From contig DGAD01000022.1 of NCBI GenBank assembly GCA_002382805.1, positions 41,579-105,578 on the forward strand: a stretch of 64,000 nt of DNA. Direction: 5' to 3'. Shown one piece after another: positions 1 to 8,070 of this stretch. The stretch is from Clostridiales bacterium UBA4039. Its GTDB lineage: Bacteria; Bacillota; Clostridia; Lachnospirales; Vallitaleaceae. Under the pieces are notes generated by a model that saw nothing but the letters and a program-made list of their open reading frames with translations, did no database searches and was not told where the DNA came from. The translations under genes were made by a program, and so were the position numbers. Numbering within the stretch: position 1 is the first letter of the stretch; each line of letters opens with the position of its first letter.

Positions 1-121
1 TTTTTCCAATTTTATCATTACGTTCAAACAAAGTGACTTTTGCACCGTTTTGAGCAGCAATAATTGCGGCTGTCATTCCAGCCATGCCACCGCCTATAAT
101 GATTATTTTTTTCTTTGCCAT
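1..121 (-). CDS. FAD-dependent oxidoreductase, N-terminal fragment
   Basis: Only the first 40 residues lie in the window; the gene runs off the left edge. Residues 6-19 form a dinucleotide-binding turn (GGGMAG at 10-15), and Glu33 sits at the end of the second strand, where it would bind the FAD adenosine ribose. The stretch around LFERNDKIGK resembles HI0933/BaiN-type flavoproteins, but 40 residues cannot settle the subfamily. The ATG at 121 is preceded by AGGAG. It lies 9 bp downstream of the flippase gene and is probably co-transcribed with it. Confidence 0.8.
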   Translation of the reverse strand, partial: MAKKKIIIIGGGMAGMTAAIIAAQNGAKVTLFERNDKIGK

Positions 122-130
122 TCTTTTCTC

Positions 131-1726
131 CTATAAAAAACGTTTGAATTTATTCCCAAAAGGAATCTCTTCTAACTCTTTTTGATTAAATGCCTTTAAT
201 TTTAAAATACTAACTCCATAAATCAGAACTGCTAAAGGCAAAATGATAAGCAACGCATGTTCTCCTAACATCTTTATGGTCAATAGCTTGTAGCAAATAA
301 GTGTAACCCCTCCCATAATCAGCGAACTCATCAATGGGGCAATAAGCGTTTTGTACATGTCGATACGAAACGTAATCTCTTGACGCACTGCTCGAAAATT
401 CAAAAATGCAGATACCCCTGCAAAAATAATATTTGTAATAACAGCTCCGTATAGATTTAAATCAAAAACATACAAAAGAACAATATTAAACAAAACTTTT
501 GTCACTAAGGAAATCAATGCATTTTTCACCGGGATATTAAGTCGATTTAATCCCTGCAATAGCCCAATAGATATTGTAGAGACGCCAAAAAACACAATTG
601 AAAGCGACCCAATCTGTAAAATTGATGTGGTCATTGCCAAATGATCTAAATTCGTAAATAAAAGTTCTAAAATTGGTTTTGCATAAATCATAATTCCAAT
701 CATCGACGGAAATGTAATCATCAAAACCGAACGAATAGATAAATCAATCTTTTTTGCAAGTAGCTTTGAATCTCCACGAACCAGCGATGAGGTCACACTA
801 GGAATGGATGCTGTTGCCATAGCCGAAGCAATCGACACAGGCAGTGTAATAATAATCTTATACTTTCCTTCTAAAATACCATATAACATTGCGATTTGAT
901 CTGGTATGTACCCATGAAATGCAAGCGCTTTGTTAAACATAATCGTATCTATAAGGTTGGTCAGATGAAACGTTGATGTTCCAATGACCATCGGAATAGA
1001 AGTCATCAGCAACAACTTCCAATAATAAAATACCGCATGATCTACATAAGGATTTTGATCACGCTCAATACGCCGTGAAATCATTGGTTTGGATGCAATA
1101 TAGACAAAAACAATAAAAATCAATCCAAACATTGCACCAAATGCGGTTCCTAAACTCGATCCTGCCGCACCATACTCAAACCCATGCTTTAACAAAAGCA
1201 TGGCAAGTACAATACTAAAGACAGCGTTAAACACTTGTTCAACAATTTGAGAAATCGCTGTTGGAACCATTGTGTTCATGCCTTGAAAATATCCTCGAAA
1301 AACAGACAGCATACTAAAAATCAAGAGTGCCGGCGCAAGACCTTGTAATGCAACCGCCGCATTAGGAATCTCAATAAAGTTTGCAATCATTTGTGCGCCA
1401 AAATAAAGGATAGCCGTAAACACAATACCAATAATTAACGAAAACACTAGCGAAAATTTAAAAATCAAATGAGCTTCTCGGTATTTTTTCTTCGCCAGTT
1501 TTGCCGATACAATTCTAGATATTGCTGCCGGGAATCCGTAGGAGGACAATATAAGCAAGTAGGAATATACCGTATATGCACTTGCATAGTATCCACTTCC
1601 TTCATCCGTTAAAATATTAATTAAAGGGATACGATATAATAGACCAATAAGCCGGACAATAAGTCCGGCTATGGCTAATATTGAACCTTGTAAAAGTAAG
1701 TTACTTTTTTTTGAACGATGCTCCAT
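131..1726 (-). CDS. SpoVB/YtgP-like polysaccharide flippase (MOP superfamily)
   Basis: This is a 531-residue integral membrane protein with about 14 predicted hydrophobic segments. It begins with a short basic tail (MEHRSKKSN) followed by a first helix typical of polysaccharide/lipid-II flippases of the PST/MurJ group. The repeated pattern of long hydrophobic helices and the motif LRGYFQGMNTMVPTAISQ match the SpoVB/YtgP/YabM family. These proteins move lipid-linked wall or polysaccharide precursors across the membrane. The start at 1726 has AAGGAGAGG upstream and lies 12 bp after cdd. It could be a sporulation-type SpoVB or a vegetative flippase; sequence alone does not decide. Confidence 0.85.
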   Translation of the reverse strand: MEHRSKKSNLLLQGSILAIAGLIVRLIGLLYRIPLINILTDEGSGYYASAYTVYSYLLILSSYGFPAAISRIVSAKLAKKKYREAHLIFKFSLVFSLIIGIVFTAILYFGAQMIANFIEIPNAAVALQGLAPALLIFSMLSVFRGYFQGMNTMVPTAISQIVEQVFNAVFSIVLAMLLLKHGFEYGAAGSSLGTAFGAMFGLIFIVFVYIASKPMISRRIERDQNPYVDHAVFYYWKLLLMTSIPMVIGTSTFHLTNLIDTIMFNKALAFHGYIPDQIAMLYGILEGKYKIIITLPVSIASAMATASIPSVTSSLVRGDSKLLAKKIDLSIRSVLMITFPSMIGIMIYAKPILELLFTNLDHLAMTTSILQIGSLSIVFFGVSTISIGLLQGLNRLNIPVKNALISLVTKVLFNIVLLYVFDLNLYGAVITNIIFAGVSAFLNFRAVRQEITFRIDMYKTLIAPLMSSLIMGGVTLICYKLLTIKMLGEHALLIILPLAVLIYGVSILKLKAFNQKELEEIPFGNKFKRFL

Positions 1727-1738
1727 GTTCCTCTCCTT

Positions 1739-2161
1739 TTATTTCTTTTTATTTGGAATGGCATTATCAAACATGTATGGCATCACTTCTTTTACACTAG
1801 ATACCACTGTGTTTCCCTTCGCATCTTCAAAATAGATTGTCGCATCCGGCATAAGTTCACTCATTACCTGTCGACAAACTCCGCATGGATAGGTAACATC
1901 TTCTGCTGAACTAACGATTGCAATTGCATCAATCTCTGTATCTCCTTCAGATATAGCTTTAAAGATAGCAGTTCTTTCTGCACAATTGGTTGCGCTAAAC
2001 GCAGCATTTTCAATATTACATCCTCGATAAATTTTTCCGCTTTTCGTACGAAGGGCTGCACCTACTTGAAACCCTGAATAAGGGGCATACGCATATTCTC
2101 TTGCATATTTTGCTTCTTGTAATAATACTTTATCCATCAATTCTTTTTGCTCATTTTTCAT
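1739..2161 (-). CDS. cdd: Cytidine deaminase
   Basis: This homotetramer-type cytidine deaminase hydrolyses cytidine and deoxycytidine to uridine and deoxyuridine in pyrimidine salvage. The 140-residue length is usual for the family. Zinc ligands are visible as Cys60 in CAER (Glu62 is the proton shuttle) and Cys93/Cys96 in PCGVC. Two adjacent ATGs exist at 2164 and 2161. I chose the second because the GGAG of the ribosome binding site is 7 nt from it but only 4 nt from the first. In many Firmicutes cdd lies near ybeY, as here, with one DUF3048 gene between them. Confidence 0.95.
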   Translation of the reverse strand: MKNEQKELMDKVLLQEAKYAREYAYAPYSGFQVGAALRTKSGKIYRGCNIENAAFSATNCAERTAIFKAISEGDTEIDAIAIVSSAEDVTYPCGVCRQVMSELMPDATIYFEDAKGNTVVSSVKEVMPYMFDNAIPNKKK

Positions 2162-2165
2162 CATA

Positions 2166-3356
2166 TCACTCCATTGTTATATAGTCAGTGCGGTGTTTAG
2201 GATAAACACTAATAAATGTTTTTCCCGGGTTCAATAATAATGTGGCACCATCTTCTGTAAAATACTGTGTTGGTGAATTATGACTAGTTTTACTCCAAGT
2301 AATAGGTACTGCAACTCCATCCGCCAAATATAAACCTTCGCCTTCAGTCAAAAGCGTCATGTCCATACAACCGAGAGGATCTCCTTTAATTGTCCATATT
2401 GACGTGTATTGCAAAATAATATTTTCAAAAGCTAGCTGCTGGTCATTTAGGGCATCTATATGTTTTTCCCCAAATTGATAGCGTTCATATACACCTAGTT
2501 CGTCATTGTAGATAAACTCCGGATTTGTCCCATATGCTCCTGAATAATCCAAGGACAATTTGTTTATAAACCCATCCTCTTGAATAGCTGTGTTTTCTGT
2601 CTCTGTTGTGCCTTCGACTTCACCTGTCCATTCAATAAAGTTTAATTTTCGTTTTGCATCAATATCAATTTCTTTTGGATATTCCAATACATCCCATGTA
2701 TTCATCAATAGTTCGTAGGATGTAAATGTACTATGTGGACGCACCCGTTTTGGATCTAAAAATGTAAACAATTCATCTAAGTGACTTAATCCATAAAACC
2801 GGTTAACATCAAGTTCTCTAAAAGCTGTCTTTGCATAGGTTGATTGACCTACATGGGTATAAATCGCATCATGGTCCAACGCAAAGTCCATATAATAATG
2901 ACGCGCACTACGAATAGGTCCTATTTTTTCGGCATCAAAATCCTGAAAAACGGCCAAAAGTCGGGTAATTCCCCCTTCAACAACTGTTTCATAAAGGATA
3001 TCTGCTTGGGATATTCCATATTGTGGAAGCGCCGATTTAATGTTGCTGATCATAATCCCAATTGGACGGCGTAAATAGACTTCTTCTGAAGTTGGTAAGC
3101 CTGTATACAAGCTTAAAGGCCCTATAGGTTCTGGCTCTGGCTCTGGTTCTGGCTCCGGTTCCGGTTCCGGTTCTGGCTCAACTTCAGGTTCTGTATCCAC
3201 AATGGTTTCAGCTTCACTCACAGGTTCATCTGGTACACGAGAAGCTTCATTACTTTTTGCCTTAAGTAGACTCACTACAATAACCCCAAGAATAACAACT
3301 AGGATAATCGCAAGAATAACTATAGTACGTTGTTTTTTATTTTTCAAAAAATTCAT
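2166..3356 (-). CDS. DUF3048 domain protein, membrane anchored
   Basis: This is a 396-residue protein with an N-terminal membrane segment at about residues 10-30, then an acidic/proline linker of about ten Glu-Pro pairs (residues 57-77), then a DUF3048 (YerB-like) domain starting near residue 80. Conserved DUF3048 stretches are visible around RPIGIMISNIKSALPQYGIS and GPIRSARHYYMDFALDHD. The domain should lie outside the membrane, with the EP linker spanning part of the wall. The biochemical function of the family is unknown. The gene's stop is 5 bp from the cdd start. The ribosome binding site is weak (GATGAG). Confidence 0.85.
   Translation of the reverse strand: MNFLKNKKQRTIVILAIILVVILGVIVVSLLKAKSNEASRVPDEPVSEAETIVDTEPEVEPEPEPEPEPEPEPEPEPIGPLSLYTGLPTSEEVYLRRPIGIMISNIKSALPQYGISQADILYETVVEGGITRLLAVFQDFDAEKIGPIRSARHYYMDFALDHDAIYTHVGQSTYAKTAFRELDVNRFYGLSHLDELFTFLDPKRVRPHSTFTSYELLMNTWDVLEYPKEIDIDAKRKLNFIEWTGEVEGTTETENTAIQEDGFINKLSLDYSGAYGTNPEFIYNDELGVYERYQFGEKHIDALNDQQLAFENIILQYTSIWTIKGDPLGCMDMTLLTEGEGLYLADGVAVPITWSKTSHNSPTQYFTEDGATLLLNPGKTFISVYPKHRTDYITME
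3127..3180 (-). repeat. Hexanucleotide repeat encoding a (Glu-Pro)n linker
   Basis: About nine tandem copies of a 6-bp unit (GGTTCT with GGCTCT, GGCTCC and GGTTCC variants on the plus strand) encode the Glu-Pro linker of the DUF3048 protein. Third-position variation breaks the repeat at DNA level but keeps the protein repeat, so selection on the linker seems more likely than recent slippage. Copy number may vary between strains. Confidence 0.85.
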
Positions 3357-3382
3357 CTCATCTCATCACTTTCTGTTATCAA

Positions 3383-3862
3383 TTATATGTTTGGCATAAT
3401 GTTTTTTTGTTCACGTATCATTACAATTTCGTCATCTGTATTTTCATGGTCATAGCCCAAAAGGTGTAACATACTATGAACAATTAGAAACGAAAACTCC
3501 CGTTCAAAAGTGTGCCCATATTCTGCTGCTTGTGCATTGACATGATCCATAGATAATACTATATCCCCTAAAATCACATAACCCGTCTCAGGATTTACCA
3601 AACCATCTATTTGGGTTTCTAAATAGGCATATGCACAGGGACTTGGCCAATCAATCATTGGAAAAGATAAGACATCAGTAGCTTTATCTTTTCCTCGATG
3701 TTCTAAGTTTAATTGGTGTATATATGTATCATCAGTAATGGTTAGCGTAACATCCACCTCATATGGAAATTTAGTATAATCAAGAACTGTTTCAATCGTC
3801 TTTGTTGCTAAGTCCTTTTGCTTTTTTGTTAGTGCTATATCTTCATCGTCAAAAAAAATCAT
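3383..3862 (-). CDS. ybeY: Endoribonuclease YbeY (rRNA maturation and quality control)
   Basis: This single-domain zinc metalloendoribonuclease takes part in 16S rRNA 3' processing and ribosome quality control. The 159-residue protein contains the signature His129-x3-His133-x5-His139 (HSMLHLLGYDH) that binds zinc, and the conserved segment HRGKDKATDVLSFP near residues 55-68. It overlaps the upstream HD phosphohydrolase by 4 nt (ATGA), so translation is probably coupled. The phoH-pgpH-ybeY order is standard for Firmicutes. The usual neighbours dgkA, cdd and era are partly displaced: cdd follows after DUF3048, and era is not in the window. Confidence 0.97.
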   Translation of the reverse strand: MIFFDDEDIALTKKQKDLATKTIETVLDYTKFPYEVDVTLTITDDTYIHQLNLEHRGKDKATDVLSFPMIDWPSPCAYAYLETQIDGLVNPETGYVILGDIVLSMDHVNAQAAEYGHTFEREFSFLIVHSMLHLLGYDHENTDDEIVMIREQKNIMPNI

Positions 3863-5232
3863 TGTTCTATCAACTCCCTGTCATATTTTACACGCTCATG
3901 ATACAGTCCATTATATACTTGAAGAAATGCATTTGCAATAACTGGAAGCTCATCAAAGCGCAACGGACTTTCATTTAATTGATGGTTCGTAATAACCGCT
4001 AAAATCACTTGATCAATCAATTGTATAATTTGATCCTTATCGCGTTCATTTAAATCAAGACCTTTTGTCGCTGCATCCACACAATCTGCCAACATGACAA
4101 TCGCTGCTTCTTTCGTTTGTGGCTTAGGTCCTTCATACTTAAATTCTTCAACATCAATTGTAAATCCATCACTGTGTGATACTGCTTTATTATAAAAATA
4201 AGCCACAACCGAATCCCCATGGTGCTCTTTTATAATATTTACAATGTTTTTTGGTAATTTATACTCTTTTGCTAGAGCAAGGCCTTTTTCGATATGGCGA
4301 ATGATATAATGTGCACTTGCATCCGGTGATAAATCATCATGGATATTCTTTCCATTTTGATTTTCCGAAAAATATTGTGGCTCTTCAATTTTTCCAATAT
4401 CATGATACATAGCTCCAACTCTAGCTAATTGATAATTCGCCTGAATATCTAGTGCCGCCTTCTCTGCTAAGTTAGCCACCATCATACTATGATGGTACGT
4501 CCCCGAAGCCTCTACTAGTAATCGTTTCATCAGGGGCTGATTTGCACTACCTAGTTCAATAAGCTGCGCTTCAGACGTAATGTTAAAAACAGCTTCCCAC
4601 ATAGGCTCGCTTCCTTGTGCCAAAACAATCACCAGCATTCCGTTTAATCCTGCTAAAAACATGTTGCCATAAGAAAATCCCAGCAAATGTCCAAATTGCA
4701 TTAAATGCCCGACAACAACCAATAGCATCATCAACAATGTTGTTGAAATCGCCACATAAACAATTTGCTGCCTTTTTTTCACATAAGGCATAACATAATT
4801 AATAAACAAGCCTGCAACAACATACATCATATATATCTCTAGCGGTAATGCCACAATCATAAGTAATAAAAAGGATATCACAAAATGTGTCATTAACGCT
4901 AGCTTCGAATCAATCATTGTTGAAATAAGCGCTGTGGTTAAAAGCAATGGGAGTATGTAGGCATTAAAAGGCAACAAAAAAACTGAAGGTATAAAGCCAA
5001 CTAAAACAAAAGTCCAATACATCAAATGTAAATTTCTCGAAAAAAGTGTAGGTTCATAATACACATTAAAAATATATGCAACCAATGTAAGAATAGTGCC
5101 GACCAAAATTAAACGGGTAATTAATTCTGCAATATTTACACTTTCATTTATCATTCCAATAACTGCAACAACAATAAATATTAACATTCCAATAATAGGA
5201 ATGGTTCGTTTAAACCTCTCTTGACCTTTCAC
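3859..5232 (-). CDS. pgpH: PgpH-like 7TM HD-domain phosphodiesterase, short form
   Basis: The family (PgpH/YqfF) hydrolyses the signal nucleotide c-di-AMP. This 457-residue protein has the seven-helix membrane region (about residues 10-205) followed by a cytosolic HD domain with GTYHHSMMVANLAEK at 244-258, the metal-binding HDIGK at 277-281 and EHHGD near 325. Full-length PgpH proteins run to about 700-850 residues because a large extracellular 7TMR-HDED domain lies between the first helix and the rest. Here the protein goes from the first helix (11-27) straight into the membrane bundle. The ATG is preceded by a short gap after phoH. c-di-AMP activity is inferred from the family. Confidence 0.88.
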   Translation of the reverse strand: MKGQERFKRTIPIIGMLIFIVVAVIGMINESVNIAELITRLILVGTILTLVAYIFNVYYEPTLFSRNLHLMYWTFVLVGFIPSVFLLPFNAYILPLLLTTALISTMIDSKLALMTHFVISFLLLMIVALPLEIYMMYVVAGLFINYVMPYVKKRQQIVYVAISTTLLMMLLVVVGHLMQFGHLLGFSYGNMFLAGLNGMLVIVLAQGSEPMWEAVFNITSEAQLIELGSANQPLMKRLLVEASGTYHHSMMVANLAEKAALDIQANYQLARVGAMYHDIGKIEEPQYFSENQNGKNIHDDLSPDASAHYIIRHIEKGLALAKEYKLPKNIVNIIKEHHGDSVVAYFYNKAVSHSDGFTIDVEEFKYEGPKPQTKEAAIVMLADCVDAATKGLDLNERDKDQIIQLIDQVILAVITNHQLNESPLRFDELPVIANAFLQVYNGLYHERVKYDRELIEQ

Positions 5233-5249
5233 TTAAAAACCCCCTAACA

Positions 5250-6203
5250 TTAATGTTTGTTATTTTCATATGCCTCAACAATTTTTTGTACCAGCGGATG
5301 TCGAACAACATCTTTATTCGTCAAACGACACATCCCTATTTCCGGAATATCTTTTAATATGCCCATAGCCACCTCTAAACCAGAGCGTGTACTGCCCGGC
5401 AAATCTTTTTGGGTAATATCTCCAGTAATAATGGCTTTTGAACCATACCCAATACGTGTCAAAAACATCTTCATCTGGGCAGGTGTTGTATTTTGCGCTT
5501 CATCTAATACAATAAACGCATTATCCAATGTTCTTCCTCGCATATATGCAAGAGGCGCAACTTCAATCAGACCTTTTTCCATATTGGCTAAAAAGCTGTC
5601 CGTCCCCATAATTTCATAAAGGGCATCATAAAGAGGCCTTAAATAGGGATCTACTTTACTTTGCAAATCTCCTGGTAAAAAGCCTAATTTTTCACCCGCT
5701 TCAATAGCTGGTCGTGTTAATATAATTCGATTAACTTCATTTTTTTTAAACGCAGTAATGGCATGAGCCATAGCCATATATGTTTTCCCCGTTCCTGCCG
5801 GTCCAACACCAAACACAATCATTTTATTACGAATTAAATCCATATATTTTTTTTGCCCCTGTGTCTTAGGACGAATATATTTTCCATTTGGCGTAACACA
5901 TATATACTCCGAGCTGATACTTGCGAGTGATGTTTTACGCTTTTCCAATGCCATATTGATAGCATATTGAATATTATCCTCAGATAAATTCACACCTTTT
6001 TTTAGTGTCGCTAATAAATCATTAATGACAATTTCAGCTGTCTTCACACTATGATGTGTTCCTTTAATCTGTATTTTTTCTCCTCGGTTACTCAAGGATA
6101 CTTTTAATGCACCTTCAATTTGTTTTGCATGCGTATCATAGTCACCAAATAAAGCTGGTAAATACTCATGCTCTACATGCATCGATGTCTCTGATATTGC
6201 CAT
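5250..6203 (-). CDS. phoH: PhoH-family ATPase
   Basis: This is a 317-residue cytosolic P-loop ATPase of the PhoH/PhoL type, linked by genomic context in many bacteria to RNA metabolism and YbeY. An N-terminal KH-like region (about 20-70) is followed by the ATPase domain with Walker A GPAGTGKT at 134-141 and a Walker B/DEAQN motif near 231-237. The ribosome binding site GGAGG lies 8 nt upstream of the ATG. It leads the phoH-pgpH-ybeY unit. Its precise biochemical role is not established for the family. Confidence 0.95.
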   Translation of the reverse strand: MAISETSMHVEHEYLPALFGDYDTHAKQIEGALKVSLSNRGEKIQIKGTHHSVKTAEIVINDLLATLKKGVNLSEDNIQYAINMALEKRKTSLASISSEYICVTPNGKYIRPKTQGQKKYMDLIRNKMIVFGVGPAGTGKTYMAMAHAITAFKKNEVNRIILTRPAIEAGEKLGFLPGDLQSKVDPYLRPLYDALYEIMGTDSFLANMEKGLIEVAPLAYMRGRTLDNAFIVLDEAQNTTPAQMKMFLTRIGYGSKAIITGDITQKDLPGSTRSGLEVAMGILKDIPEIGMCRLTNKDVVRHPLVQKIVEAYENNKH

Positions 6204-6282
6204 ATTTCCCTCCTGTAAATCCCATTTACATTTCAGTTGTAATTATCTCGTGGGATGCTTTTGACATCTGAAACGTATAAGT

Positions 6283-6317
6283 AAAAAAAGCTATCGAAAT
6301 CATTCGATAGCTTTTTA
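6283..6317 (-). terminator. Terminator of the rpsU-yqeY unit
   Basis: A 10-bp perfect stem, AGCTATCGAA/TTCGATAGCT, with a 4-nt loop is followed on the minus strand by a run of T. It begins 2 bp past the yqeY stop. A and T runs on both flanks make it nearly symmetrical. Confidence 0.9.
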
Positions 6318-6318
6318 T

Positions 6319-6762
6319 CTATGCCAGTAATTTTCTAACAATTTGGCTGACCAATTTGTTGTCTGCGCGACCTGTAGCTCTATCAGTCATTACTTGCATG
6401 ACTTTACCCATATCCTTCATTGATGTTGCACCTACTTCATCAATAACTTCTTGAATCATATGTGTAACTTCGTCTTCAGATAATTGTTCAGGTAAATAGC
6501 TTTCAAGCACTTTGATCTCAGATTTTAATTCATTAATTAAATCTTCTCTACCACTTTTTTCAAATTCCGGCAGCGCTGCTTTACGCTTCTTTAATTGCGA
6601 GGCAATAACGCCAATTATTTGATCATCAGACAAAACAATTTTATTGTCTTTTTCCTCTTGAAGCACAGCAGTTCTGACAGATTGAATGGTATTTTTTCTC
6701 AAAGAATCTTTGGCCTTCATGGCATCTTTCATGTCCGTGAAGAGTTGTTCTTTTAGTGACAT
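6319..6762 (-). CDS. yqeY: GatB/YqeY domain protein
   Basis: This 147-residue helical protein resembles the C-terminal tRNA-interacting domain of GatB, the amidotransferase subunit. Its cellular role is not settled; it is usually found directly after rpsU, as here (17 bp apart), which suggests a translation-related job. It is rich in Lys and Glu, has no signal or membrane segment, and has the family hallmark segment LESYLPEQLSEDEV near residues 88-101. Ribosome binding site AAGGA lies before the ATG. An intrinsic terminator follows the stop immediately. Confidence 0.95.
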   Translation of the reverse strand: MSLKEQLFTDMKDAMKAKDSLRKNTIQSVRTAVLQEEKDNKIVLSDDQIIGVIASQLKKRKAALPEFEKSGREDLINELKSEIKVLESYLPEQLSEDEVTHMIQEVIDEVGATSMKDMGKVMQVMTDRATGRADNKLVSQIVRKLLA

Positions 6763-6779
6763 ATAATCATCCTTCTGTA

Positions 6780-6956
6780 CTATTTAAACTTACGCTTTCT
6801 AGCAGCTTCAGACTTTTTCTTACGTTTTACGCTTGGTTTTTCGTAATGTTCTCTTTTACGAATTTCTTGCATAATACCCGCTTTGGCGCAGTTTCTTTTG
6901 AACCTTCTTAATGCGCTATCTAAGGTTTCGTTGTCTTTAATCGTTACGTTTGACAT
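6780..6956 (-). CDS. rpsU: 30S ribosomal protein S21
   Basis: A 58-residue, strongly basic protein beginning [20 protein letters not shown], the recognisable N-terminus of bacterial S21, and ending in a Lys/Arg-rich tail. S21 joins the 30S subunit late and sits near the anti-Shine-Dalgarno end of 16S rRNA. I chose the ATG at 6956 because GGGAGG lies 9 nt upstream; an in-frame TTG at 6965 would leave almost no spacing. It is transcribed from a good promoter at 7033-7060 and is followed by yqeY. Confidence 0.97.
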   Translation of the reverse strand: MSNVTIKDNETLDSALRRFKRNCAKAGIMQEIRKREHYEKPSVKRKKKSEAARKRKFK

Positions 6957-7032
6957 TCTTTCCAACCTCCCTCCAGTTGCAATTTCGTGCTATATCCTAC
7001 AACTATAGGGCCTCATTTAAGCACTATAGATA

Positions 7033-7060
7033 ATTATAGCACAAAATGACGGTACGTCAA
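7033..7060 (-). promoter_or_regulatory. Sigma-A promoter of rpsU-yqeY
   Basis: -35 TTGACG (7055-7060), 16-bp spacer, -10 TATAAT (7033-7038), reading leftwards. The predicted leader is about 70 nt before the rpsU ATG. Confidence 0.75.
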
Positions 7061-7096
7061 CTATTATTTCAAGAATAAACAATAAATTTTAATGCT

Positions 7097-8035
7097 TTAT
7101 TGAATCAAAATAAATGCACTAATAAAGAGTATCACACATACAATTGTCGATAAAACTAAAGCATTCGACAAAATGGCTTCACTTTCTTTCGTCTCATATT
7201 CACTTATAAATACAGGCAGTGAAAATGGTGGTGGTAAAATTAAAAATGTAAAAAAACCAAAATCAAAAAACGGATTGGTCTCTATTAGATTATTGATCCA
7301 AAAAAATTTCACCAAGTATCCTATGGATAACATGATAACCAGACGAACAAATACCAATTTTGAAGCTTCTTGGATATATTGTCGCTCGATTTTAAGCGTA
7401 AATCCAATAATAATCAAAAGTAATGGCGTAATTAACCCCGCCAAATACTCCAGTGTGTTTTCTATACCTAACCAAATAAAATTCGTCTCAATCTGTCGCC
7501 CTATTCCTGTAAGGTTTAATGCAATGCCTAAAACAATGGCAATAATTAACGGCGATTCCGCAAAACCTTTAATCGTCTTCCATGAAAAGCGACTTTTTTC
7601 AAAATGTTGTCGAATCAGCGTTATATAAATAAACCAAACAAAAAATTCATGCCCTATGCCAAAAATCGTATATTGATCCAAGTATTCCATTCCATAAACC
7701 GCTGAATATAATGTAATTCCTATCGTTCCAAAGGCCGTTGATGTCATAAAAAAGGGTGTCAAATTCGTATGCATATACGGTGTTTTGGAGATAAAATATC
7801 CTAAACTATAAAACAGAATCAACATAACAAATGTAATGAGTGTAACTAAGTAGAATTCTTTTTCAATGACCATATTTTTAAATGTTAAAAATAGTACTGC
7901 AGGTAATGCAATATTGACAATACCTTTTCGTAAGCCGCTAATGACTTCATCTGAGATTGTATGCCGATTATTTAAATAAAATCCAAATCCAATTAAAAGT
8001 AGAATGGGTATGATTTTGGAGAACGCATCTAACAT
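7097..8035 (-). CDS. AEC-family transporter (auxin efflux carrier-like permease)
   Basis: A 312-residue membrane protein with about ten hydrophobic helices in two halves, the pattern of the auxin efflux carrier (AEC) family. The start MLDAFSKIIPILLLIGFGFY and the helix containing KGIVNIALPAVLFLTF are typical. Bacterial members export or exchange small organic anions such as malate; the substrate here cannot be read from the sequence. Ribosome binding site AAGGA precedes the ATG. It lies 35 bp after the CapA-like gene, with no clear terminator between them, so it may be the last gene of the alaS unit. Confidence 0.85.
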   Translation of the reverse strand: MLDAFSKIIPILLLIGFGFYLNNRHTISDEVISGLRKGIVNIALPAVLFLTFKNMVIEKEFYLVTLITFVMLILFYSLGYFISKTPYMHTNLTPFFMTSTAFGTIGITLYSAVYGMEYLDQYTIFGIGHEFFVWFIYITLIRQHFEKSRFSWKTIKGFAESPLIIAIVLGIALNLTGIGRQIETNFIWLGIENTLEYLAGLITPLLLIIIGFTLKIERQYIQEASKLVFVRLVIMLSIGYLVKFFWINNLIETNPFFDFGFFTFLILPPPFSLPVFISEYETKESEAILSNALVLSTIVCVILFISAFILIQ

Positions 8036-8070
8036 GTCTTATCCTTTCTAGCTAATATTCATATCTCTTC

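Noticed and set aside
1650-1670. 8-bp inverted repeat in the flippase gene
   Set aside because: Repeats of this size are expected many times by chance in 64 kb, and there is no T run.
6987-7042. 8-bp inverted repeat GTGCTATA/TATAGCAC in the rpsU leader
   Set aside because: The 40-nt loop and overlap with the -10 box mean it would not be fully transcribed; chance is likely.
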